This document shows, in pieces, positions 1 to 7,700 of a stretch of 9,754 bases of DNA. Within the stretch, counting starts at the first letter, position 1, and each line of letters opens with the position of its first letter. The DNA comes from Oligoflexia bacterium (GTDB lineage: Bacteria; Bdellovibrionota; UBA1018): assembly GCA_903928955.1 (NCBI GenBank), contig CAIYTD010000147.1:1-9754 (forward strand), given 5' to 3'. A program made the position numbers and the translations under genes. The notes under the pieces are model-generated. The model worked only from the letters and a program-made list of their open reading frames with translations, ran no database searches and was not told the DNA's origin.

Positions 1-1
1 C

Positions 2-58
2 AACGAATACTGCGGCATCGGACATCACACGATGCTTGGCCGTATTTACGTGAAATAA
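2..58 (+). CDS. Possible C-terminal tail of an upstream gene (partial)
   Basis: A reading frame open from the left edge ends at the TAA at 56-58 and gives an 18-residue tail ending GRIYVK. I do not recognise it. The only support is that a strong Shine-Dalgarno (AAGGAG, 57-62) overlaps its stop codon, as is usual at gene junctions in operons. Another frame from base 1 is also open, to a TAA at 124-126, so the choice of frame is uncertain. The fragment is too short to assign a function. Confidence 0.22.
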   Translation, partial: NEYCGIGHHTMLGRIYVK

Positions 59-70
59 GGAGACCGATAG

Positions 71-142
71 ATGGCAACTACTTACCGAACCCGTCCTCGC
101 TCTCTCACAGTAAATGCCTTTGTTAAAATAAATAATAATTAA
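71..142 (+). CDS. Possible 23-residue small protein or leader peptide
   Basis: A short frame starts at ATG 71 and stops at TAA 140-142, encoding 23 residues that begin MATTYRTRPR and end KINNN. The peptide is basic at its start and has no membrane segment. Its main support is an excellent ribosome binding site: AAGGAG at 57-62, eight bases before the ATG, which is the best Shine-Dalgarno in the window. It lies just upstream of the toxin-like cluster, so it could be a leader peptide, a tiny gene, or the remnant start of a decayed gene. No function can be assigned. A chance ORF next to a purine-rich stretch is also possible. Confidence 0.3.
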   Translation: MATTYRTRPRSLTVNAFVKINNN

Positions 143-150
143 ATAAAATA
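119..150 (+). promoter_or_regulatory. AT-rich leader tract, possible promoter
   Basis: This stretch just upstream of the first exported-protein gene is almost entirely A and T. It contains TAAAAT at 124-129, one mismatch from a consensus -10 box, plus several further overlapping -10-like hexamers. No convincing -35 box stands at the usual distance. It is the only plausible promoter location before the cluster, because the following junctions are overlapping or only 9 bases long. Confidence 0.2.
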
Positions 151-171
151 ATGCTTTCGTTCAGGTGTAAA

Positions 172-825
172 ATGAAAAACTTTCTATCTCTATTATTTTT
201 ATTGATTGCAGTACAAGGCCAAGCTGCTCCTCAAGATTGGAGCACTCCTGATCATGAAACTTGCACTGTTTTTGGTTCTGGAATGAACCCAGGTTTTTTG
301 ATTGCAGATGGAATAGAAAGCGCAGTTGATCTCACGACTACCAGTCAGAGAGCAGAGATGCATCGGTTTGAATGGTTGAATCTTCAGAATCCTTGCTGTG
401 CTTTCGTACTTCATACCGACGTGATTGTAAATGAAGAGATGGAGCCTCTTTGCGTCGCAGTGCCCATCCAAATTCAATTGCCTGAAAATTTGGAATTAGG
501 AGCAAGAAATCAACTTCTCGATTCTCCAGCTCTCATCTTATCTGTACTTCAGCTCGACCGAGCTACTTTTGATCAGATCTTATTGGGAGAGAAACAAACC
601 TATACTCTTGGTCAAATTTTAGATCACTTTGCTCAACCGATTGATCCCACTTCTCCAGCTTCCCATCATTATTCTGGGATTTTGATCAGCAATGCATTCG
701 GGATTCCTCATGGTTCCAAAGTGAGTGTTTATCTCGATTCAGATAGGATTGCTGACTTACAAGCTCGGGGAGTCCGAATTTCTTTTGGAGATCAAGTGCG
801 GTTACTACAAGGAATGGATTTATGA
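172..825 (+). CDS. Small exported protein of unknown function, first gene of the toxin-like cluster
   Basis: The product is 217 residues from ATG 172. An in-frame ATG at 151 would add seven residues. I prefer 172 because it gives a textbook Sec signal peptide (MKN, hydrophobic stretch to about residue 14, probable cleavage near QGQA-AP at 18) and has a weak AGGTG at 163-167, whereas 151 has only A/T upstream. The mature part has four cysteines (31, 75, 76, 94), consistent with disulfides outside the cytoplasm. No lipobox, further membrane segment or catalytic motif is visible. The sequence looks like a mixed globular fold, with a beta-like C-terminal half. Its stop overlaps the start of the next gene (ATGA, 822-825), so translation is probably coupled and the product presumably works with the next protein. 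I do not recognise a family; an accessory subunit, periplasmic chaperone or adhesin-like factor are all possible. Confidence 0.85.
   Translation: MKNFLSLLFLLIAVQGQAAPQDWSTPDHETCTVFGSGMNPGFLIADGIESAVDLTTTSQRAEMHRFEWLNLQNPCCAFVLHTDVIVNEEMEPLCVAVPIQIQLPENLELGARNQLLDSPALILSVLQLDRATFDQILLGEKQTYTLGQILDHFAQPIDPTSPASHHYSGILISNAFGIPHGSKVSVYLDSDRIADLQARGVRISFGDQVRLLQGMDL
809..813 (+). promoter_or_regulatory. Ribosome binding site of the 1294-residue protein gene
   Basis: AAGGA lies eight bases before ATG 822, inside the end of the preceding gene. Together with the ATGA overlap (822-825) it fixes this start and suggests coupled translation of the first two genes. Confidence 0.6.
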
Positions 826-3800
826 AATTAAAATATTTTACACGAACGTTGTTGTTTATAGGTGTTTTAGAAGCCTTCGTTCAGAGTTTTTTGACTTTTC
901 CTAGTTTTGCTGTTCCAGCTGTTCAGGAGCTTCAGGCGCAATGTCCAGGCAGTGACCAACGTTTTGCCACTTTGCTTGCGATTCAGATAGACGAATGCCA
1001 GTTTGACGGAAGAGATTTATCACTCCTTTATACAGATAGGTATGTTTCCTGTTTAAAAAGGACTTTTCGTAATTTTTCTCATATCAGCTCTCCCTCTTGC
1101 CAGAATTTTATGTGGAATGATTTGAGATCGGTCAATTTGAAGAACTTAACTCGTCATATTGGGCAGCTTTCGCTGGGAGCAGGCCAATCTATTTTTGTAG
1201 CAGATGCGCTGACTCATGTTTTTGAGCATCTGACTCTTTGGCATCAATCCATTGGATCTTCCTTTCAAGATGGGCAAGAGGGGCAGGATTTTTTTAATGC
1301 AGATATTCAGAAAATATTGGCAGCGTTTTGGAGGCAGGTTTGGGAAAAAACCCGTTCCAATCGTGTTTTGCCGGTGGGAGATTTAGATACCCGTCATTTT
1401 TTTGATGGCCTATCTACCATCACTCAGCTGGTTCAAGAGACATTAAAACATTCGGCCGGACGCACACGGGGTGGTTCTATTGATGGCACGTTTACTTTTC
1501 TGCTCATGGGTCAAGCACTTTCACATTTAGACGAAAGAATTCGGTATTTTACTGAACTCTCTGATTTAGCCTGTTCTGTAAGTGATTGTGGACTTCGAGA
1601 AAGAGCTCAAACGGAAGTGACAAAAGTTATTTCTTTTTTGGCGGGTTTGAATAATCCCCATTCACTAGCAGATGTAGATATTTTAGATGGAGTTCAATCG
1701 GAAGTTGGGTCTTTTTTAAAAGCGTTTGCTTCTCGTCCAACTCTCATGAAGGCACTTTTTAGAAAAGCGATACGGGATTTAAAAAAACTAGCGCCTGAAT
1801 GGGACAAAACTCATTTTAAAAAATTTACAGATTTTCGTAACCGCAATCTCCCTTCGTATTTTGCGGACTATGCAGCCATTATTATAAGAGCAGTTGATTT
1901 AAATGATGCTTATCAAAAAACAGGCTATTTTTTCCCTCATCAAGGTACGCAATTGAAAATGGGACTGACCTCCCAGAACCTCGAAATAGATGGTTTTCGT
2001 CGAGACATGGATGCACAACTCCATGACCTGAAAACATCTAAAGAGAATTATGTATTGAGAGATCGGGCTGCCCTGGCAAGACAAATTCAAGAAGAAGCTC
2101 AAGTGGACATTCAGGCAAAAAGAATCAACCGTGAATTGGAGAATGAACAGGAGTATTTGATTCAGAATGCGGCAGATCTGCGAGGAATCCAAGCCTCTTT
2201 TGTTCAAAGTGCAAATCGGTTTGCCTCCTATTCGGAGACTGCCAGGGGGCTTTTTCAGTCAAATCCTTGGAATGATCGCTTTTCAAAGAGAACGCAAATC
2301 CATACTCAAGGGGTGCACTCGGTTTCACCCGCAGATGCAAAATTTCAAGCCAATCGCCCAATACAAAATCATTCCATCACAGATTTAGCGATCTCTTCTG
2401 GAATGGGACCTGTTTCGCTTCAATCTTCAGATTTTATTTCTTTTACCGTTACAGGTAGGTGGTCACCTTCTTGTGCTTTGAGAGCCTCAACCTATTCTCA
2501 TTTAGCTCAAAGTCAACCTCTGGTTGGACCAGAAGGATACGTACAAGTAACAGGTGATTTTCAGGGACATTCTATTCAGCATTCTACTTTTACAGGAACT
2601 CGAACAGCAAGACAGGATCAAACCGGGTATTCGACTTCTGAACAAGAGATATCAAGTGAGATGCAGCAACGTACGCGAGGTACCCTTAGCCAACGGACTC
2701 AGGCGAGTTCTCACACAAAGTCTTTTGGATCCAGTACTAGTACAACTCAAGGCACAACCTATAGAACAGATCCACAGGACGTTTCTGAAGACCATCCGCT
2801 CAATAGTCATGCAAAGAATATAAAATCTGAATTTGAGGCTCTCCTCGGGCAAAGTAGAAATCTAGAGGAAGGATCGAAAAAAATGTTAAAAGCCCTTCAA
2901 GAGCTCTCTCCAGCAGAGCAAGAGCGGCTTACTTTTCTCAAAAAGAAAGAGTTTTCTGTTTCACACCAAACGCAGAAAACTCAGTCGGAGCATACCGATT
3001 TCACTCAGTCCTTTCAGCATCAAACGAGTGATTTAAGTCAAATTCAAAAAATGCAAGGGACTCAAAGCCAAAAGACAACAAGCCAAGGATGGACGCGTCA
3101 GCAAGAACAAGCTTCCGGGGCGCAGAGCACCCATTTGGATTCAACTGAAACCCGCACTTCTGCATCTTTCGAAGCAGGTTTACGTTTGGATCATACTCCT
3201 TTTGCTGATCTTCCTGCTGGTAGTCTCGTTCTCATCCAGATGCCGCAATACAGTACGCATTTAGACGATATCATTGATATTCAAGTCGTCAGAAATCAGG
3301 GTACTTATGTCGTTCATAGAAATTCTAAACTCTTTTTTGTAGTCAATGATTGCGTCGGAAATTCCAGCAGTGATTCGTTGACGATACAGTATGCAGTGAA
3401 TCGGCCTCAAGGTGAGGAGGCTGCTGCGCTCTCCTATGCGATGCAAAGAGCTGTTCAGCTTGTCGAGAGAGAAAGTGCAAACTACTTAGCTTCAGGTGAT
3501 GTCAGCTCTCAACAAATGCAGAATCTCAGGCTGCGGATGCGATCGCAATTGGTGATGAGGGGAATAGATCCAGAGAAGATCGATCTATTGAATCAGCTGT
3601 TTGAGGAGTGGATTTCGTATGAACTGGTGCAGCTTGAGTCGAAGGTCCGAGTGATTCAACTCGAACGACGTGCTCAGCAATCTCAGCGAAAGTGGGTTCA
3701 GCTGCAAGAGGAGCTGAAAGGATTGAGGGGATCCCAAGAAATTTCTAAAATCACTCAGCTCTGGGCTTTGGATAATTTGGATCTTGTGGGATTGGGAAAA

Positions 3801-4706
3801 AATTTAAGAAGAACAATGTCCTTTGTAAAAGATCATGTGGTGCCACTGATTCGGCTGAGATACCCTTCCGTTTCTAGGCAAATGGTGCCCTTTGCAGATG
3901 AATTTTATCGAGACCTGGCCGTTTCTGAATCGATTCATAGCATCAGTGACAAACTGGTTTTATTTGTAGAGGAAATTAAAAATCTTCTCACAGAAGCTAA
4001 AAGGGGATCGAATATTCAAGAGCATCGTTTTGCAGCGATTGCGTTTCCATCGGCTTCCCACGCTTCTAGGAGCGTTCCTGCGAGCTTCATTCCGTCGGTA
4101 GAAGGTTTAGTTGCTCAGCAGCCTTGGGATGCTTTAAGGGCTGCATTTCAGCCTGGCTTCGTGTCCGCTCATGCCCATCAGACTTTGGGAATTTTGAAAG
4201 TAGATCCTACCGATCTCTATGCACAGAGATATGATCTAACGGGTGTTCTTCAACGGTCCTTTCCATCTGCTTGGTTGCCTAATAATGCAGCGGCTCCGTT
4301 AGTGGAGTCGGTTGCTCTTTATTTTAGAGTTCTTCCAGGTCGAGATCATGAACAAAGCATCGAGGAACTCAATCGGGCTCGGATGACTCTTCCGTTAATA
4401 ATGAATTCGGATTTGGTGTGCACCCTAGGCCATTGCATTGCGAGGTATCAGCCAGCACCCGGTTGGAGAGCGTCCCAGATTCCTGTTTTTTTTGGGACAG
4501 ATTCTAATCCTGATCAGCTTTTTCAAGATCTGCGCGTATCAGAAAGAGCGCAAGGACAGGGTGCTGGATTATCTCCTTTTGGAGAATTTCATATTCCCTT
4601 TGACCCTATCGTTACACAAGATGGTTTGATGAGAGAACTTGTTTCATCTGATGCGCTCACTGAAATGGTCTTAGTATTTCAGTTGAATTTTAGGACTTTA
4701 GATTAA
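822..4706 (+). CDS. Large exported helical protein, candidate compact TcA-like subunit
   Basis: The product has 1294 residues. Seen directly: an N-terminal signal peptide with a probable cut near residues 30-31 (FPSFA-VP); a long, mostly helical region to about residue 500, with a charged coiled coil at about 386-455; beta-rich blocks at about 525-577 and 790-855 flanking a Q/S/T-rich stretch (578-780); a second helical region with a coiled coil at about 935-970; and a beta-rich C-terminal domain from about 1125. Ten cysteines include two CxxxxC pairs (251/256, 1200/1205), fitting an exported protein. Inference: the last ~150 residues (FPSAW 1147, SVALYF 1163, FHIPFD 1256-1261, then the strand ending LNFRT) follow the pattern I recall for the TcB-binding C-terminus of TcA toxins, where a YPAS-like turn, an ISVTLP-like strand, an LPFEG-like turn and a final ILHIRYT-like strand occur in that order. 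The next gene encodes a TcB-TcC-like protein, so a mini-TcA role is reasonable. It is about half the usual TcA length, and the Sec signal is not typical of TcA. Otherwise it is a secreted coiled-coil protein of unknown function. Confidence 0.9.
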   Translation: MKLKYFTRTLLFIGVLEAFVQSFLTFPSFAVPAVQELQAQCPGSDQRFATLLAIQIDECQFDGRDLSLLYTDRYVSCLKRTFRNFSHISSPSCQNFMWNDLRSVNLKNLTRHIGQLSLGAGQSIFVADALTHVFEHLTLWHQSIGSSFQDGQEGQDFFNADIQKILAAFWRQVWEKTRSNRVLPVGDLDTRHFFDGLSTITQLVQETLKHSAGRTRGGSIDGTFTFLLMGQALSHLDERIRYFTELSDLACSVSDCGLRERAQTEVTKVISFLAGLNNPHSLADVDILDGVQSEVGSFLKAFASRPTLMKALFRKAIRDLKKLAPEWDKTHFKKFTDFRNRNLPSYFADYAAIIIRAVDLNDAYQKTGYFFPHQGTQLKMGLTSQNLEIDGFRRDMDAQLHDLKTSKENYVLRDRAALARQIQEEAQVDIQAKRINRELENEQEYLIQNAADLRGIQASFVQSANRFASYSETARGLFQSNPWNDRFSKRTQIHTQGVHSVSPADAKFQANRPIQNHSITDLAISSGMGPVSLQSSDFISFTVTGRWSPSCALRASTYSHLAQSQPLVGPEGYVQVTGDFQGHSIQHSTFTGTRTARQDQTGYSTSEQEISSEMQQRTRGTLSQRTQASSHTKSFGSSTSTTQGTTYRTDPQDVSEDHPLNSHAKNIKSEFEALLGQSRNLEEGSKKMLKALQELSPAEQERLTFLKKKEFSVSHQTQKTQSEHTDFTQSFQHQTSDLSQIQKMQGTQSQKTTSQGWTRQQEQASGAQSTHLDSTETRTSASFEAGLRLDHTPFADLPAGSLVLIQMPQYSTHLDDIIDIQVVRNQGTYVVHRNSKLFFVVNDCVGNSSSDSLTIQYAVNRPQGEEAAALSYAMQRAVQLVERESANYLASGDVSSQQMQNLRLRMRSQLVMRGIDPEKIDLLNQLFEEWISYELVQLESKVRVIQLERRAQQSQRKWVQLQEELKGLRGSQEISKITQLWALDNLDLVGLGKNLRRTMSFVKDHVVPLIRLRYPSVSRQMVPFADEFYRDLAVSESIHSISDKLVLFVEEIKNLLTEAKRGSNIQEHRFAAIAFPSASHASRSVPASFIPSVEGLVAQQPWDALRAAFQPGFVSAHAHQTLGILKVDPTDLYAQRYDLTGVLQRSFPSAWLPNNAAAPLVESVALYFRVLPGRDHEQSIEELNRARMTLPLIMNSDLVCTLGHCIARYQPAPGWRASQIPVFFGTDSNPDQLFQDLRVSERAQGQGAGLSPFGEFHIPFDPIVTQDGLMRELVSSDALTEMVLVFQLNFRTLD
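2553..3163 (+). other. Segment encoding a Q/S/T-rich low-complexity insert
   Basis: Residues 578-780 of the 1294-residue protein are dominated by Gln, Ser and Thr with scattered His, in loose recurring patterns such as SQRTQ, HQTQKTQ, QHQTSD and GTQSQKTTSQ. A helical patch rich in Lys, Glu and Leu (about 660-710) sits in the middle. There are no exact DNA tandem repeats, so this is compositional bias, not a recent expansion. The insert is polar, without hydrophobic segments, and probably forms an extended or fibrous linker. It lies between two beta-rich blocks that may form one domain in the fold. Confidence 0.7.
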
Positions 4707-4709
4707 AGG
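4705..4709 (+). promoter_or_regulatory. Ribosome binding site of the RHS toxin gene
   Basis: AAAGG overlaps the TAA stop of the preceding gene and stands six bases before ATG 4716. The stop-to-start gap is only 9 bases, with no room for a terminator or promoter, so the two large genes are most likely cotranscribed. Confidence 0.55.
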
Positions 4710-4715
4710 CAATTT

Positions 4716-7700
4716 ATGAACATTATCAATCTATTTTTTTTACTCCATTTTTTAGTTTGTCCTACTTATGCGGCTGAGCCTTTTGTCGACCATTTAGCGC
4801 AAGCAGGTAAATTATCAGCACCCGAGCGCGGATCCATTGCGGGAGAATATGGGGCAACTTCTTTTGGGGGTTCCGACCTGACTCGTGGGACTTTTTCACT
4901 GCCATTGGGCCTAGCGTTTCCTTCTGAACGAGGAAGTTTGCTGCATTCCATTGAGCCTGTCTACTCTCCTTCCATAGGGCTTTCTGAGTGGGGCATGGGG
5001 ATCTCCGTGGATTTATCTATTCGGAGGTACCGCGATTTAGGTTCTCTCGATTATGCAACCGATGATCTGCTTTCTCCGTGGGGTCGATTGGTTCGGGGTG
5101 CGGATCATGCCTACTATGCATTGGGGTTTCGATCTCAGGTACGAGTGCAGTTCATCTCTGAACATACTCTTCAAGCGTATCTTCCGGATGGCACTGAATT
5201 GCTATTTGGTAACGAAGCAGTCATTGAACATCCACAAGAGCCTGGAGAATCCGTTAAGGTTTATGCCTGGTATTTAGTGGAAGCTAAAAATGCAAAAAAT
5301 CAGAGATCTGTTTATCATTATGACCGATCTGAAAATCACTTGTATTTAAAGGAAGTCCTTTATGGTGGGTTTGAGAAGGATTTTCAATATCAAATTTCAC
5401 TCGAGTATCAAAATCTCCTCACTCCAGGGCCTTTTGTGGATTACCGATCTGGGTTGAGACAGGAACTTACAAAAAGGGTGTCTAGCGTGCATATAGGGAT
5501 GAAAGCTTCCAATGCGGCTTCGTCTTTTCTTGAAAAATATAAATATGTTTTTGAATATAGCTTGTCTCAGCATGGGTTTGTTTTCTATTTAAACTCTATT
5601 CAGTTGATACATTCTTTAGGTGCATCTGAGCCTCGAAGGAATTTTGAATATTTTAATATCGATCAGCATTTAGAACAAATGAAATGGTCTCCGGTCACAA
5701 AACTCCAGCCTTGGATTGAAAAATATGGAGAAGCTCTCTTGGATCCTCGTCGATTTGTAGGGATTGACTTGGATGAGGAAGGTCGAACGAGTATCGAATA
5801 TCCGAGGCAAGATTATCTGCTTTTAAAGCAAAAAGAAGATCGATTTGAAGAGGAATTTCTACCTCCCTTTATTTCTCAAGTTCACGAGATGGGGTGCCGT
5901 TTACCTCGGTCAGACATTGCGGCTACTAGACATTTTGCTAAACTTCGAGGACCCCATTCCCCGGTGGAAGTTTCCTTTTTTCATCTCAATAATAGCATGT
6001 GCGGCACTAATATTTATACTTGTGATCGAGAAGGTCATTTGACTGGTGAAACGTTCGTCAAGGGGGATTGGCATCACGATCCCACGCGAGGGATTTCATT
6101 AGTGGATTTAAATCACAATGGTAAACCAGACGTGATTCGAGTAAGCGACGGAGTTTATTCTGTTTTGAAGAATGACTCGACTCCAGAGCATCTTTCTTTT
6201 TCAGTAGTGATCCGGGCTAAACCTTTTAGAGATCCAAAAGACAGGAGCAAGCCGGATGCTGTTTATGCTGTAGATGTGAATGGTGATGGGATCCCTGATC
6301 TTGTAGAGAGATTTCCTAAAGATTTGAGGATCTGGTACGGAAAAGGAAATTATGAATTTGAAAAAAAGCCCATCATCGTTCAGCTCTTAGATGAACAGGG
6401 CAGAGTTGTTCATCTGAGCAGCTTCAGTAATGGTCGCAAGGAATTGGCCCATTTGATTTTTCAAGATCTCACTGGCAGTGGGATGGCTGATATTATTCTT
6501 TTTGATAAAAAACAAATTCGTGTCTTTTTCTTTGATGGAGCAAATTATGTTCAAAAACCCATCTCGGAGTTAAAGCAGAGGCCATTTCCGCCAGCATGGT
6601 CAGCCTCTTTAATTCCTGTTCCCGGTGATTTTTCAGGGACGGGTAATTTTCAGATGACTGTGGTAGGGAATCTTCAAGTTTACGGACTCGAATTTAATTT
6701 TCCAGGAGCAGGATTATTACGAACTGCAGATGATGGTAAGGGCAATCAGTTGCATTTTACCTATGCGCGGGCCCAACCCCAAAAAGGGATCGGTTCGAGA
6801 CCTGTGGTATTGAGCTCCCTCCAAGTGCAGACTGCTGGACAATCGGACTTCCGCACTGCTTATCAATTTGATCAAGCAAGCTTGGATTCTGAGAATCGTT
6901 TTCTCTTAGGATTTGATCGTGTTGTTTTGGATCGCCCTTCAGAACATGTGGAATCTCATTTTTTACATCAGGATCATTCTTCCTTGCCAGTCTTCACTTT
7001 GAGGAGCGATCCTCGTGTTGCTGGCGTATTTCGGTTGAATGAATATCACTACGAACCTCGTTCGTATCAGGGGCTTGCTTACCTCCGGCCTTCATTAGAA
7101 CAGAGCAATTGGACTGCAGGGGATTCCATTGCGGGTAAAATAGGGGTAGATCACAAAAAAGAATTTTTAGATTATCAAGATGAATTTTGCCCAGCTAGAG
7201 TACGAGAGTCGATTGCTCAATCTACATTAACCACCTCAACAGTTTATCGCCAACCTGATTTATTCCAAAATCATTTAGGTTGTTTTGCTTCAAATATTAT
7301 CTTAGAAGGCACTCATCTCCAAGAACGCTCCCAAGATTTTATTTATTCATTACAAATCAACCGAGACGCTAGGGGCAATCCCACTTTAATTCAAACTCAA
7401 GGCGAGGACGCAAGGGTTCTCCAAAAGCTTACTTATAATGATCAGTTTCAAATAAAATCGATTGAGGTTCCTGGCAAAGGAGTGACTCAATTTTTATACG
7501 ATCTGTACCGGTTGAATCAAGTCATCCAACCCGATGGAGTCATCCTTCAAGCGCAGTATTCTCCTTTTGATCTTACTCTCAATCTTTTAGCATCTCATGG
7601 AAGTGCATTTTTTGAACAGGGTTTTGCCTATGACAGTTTGAATAGATTATCTCATCAATGGGATAATGTGCATCTGTCTTCGAGTGCAAATCCTCTCCAT

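Noticed and set aside
13..37. Inverted repeat GCATCG / CGATGC (15-20 and 30-35) with a 9-base loop, as a possible terminator
   Set aside because: The stem is only 6 bp, no T-run follows, and it may lie inside a reading frame; it does not look like an intrinsic terminator.
1899..2361. Antisense open frames of about 80-100 codons under the 1294-residue protein gene
   Set aside because: They overlap a frame with clear coding character, lack good ribosome sites and give low-complexity or Cys/Ile-rich products typical of shadow frames.
2167..2823. Same-strand alternative-frame ORFs (2167-2388 and 2554-2823)
   Set aside because: They sit entirely within the Q/S/T-coding region of the main frame; their length is explained by the biased codon composition there.
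4707..4715. Possible terminator or promoter between the two large genes
   Set aside because: Only 9 bases separate the stop and the next start; there is space for a ribosome site and nothing else.
4734..4741. Eight-T run in the signal peptide codons of the RHS gene as a phase-variation or slippage site
   Set aside because: Similar T runs occur elsewhere in the window (for example 4486-4493 and around 1288-1293), so this one is not exceptional for the base composition; the frame is intact as read.
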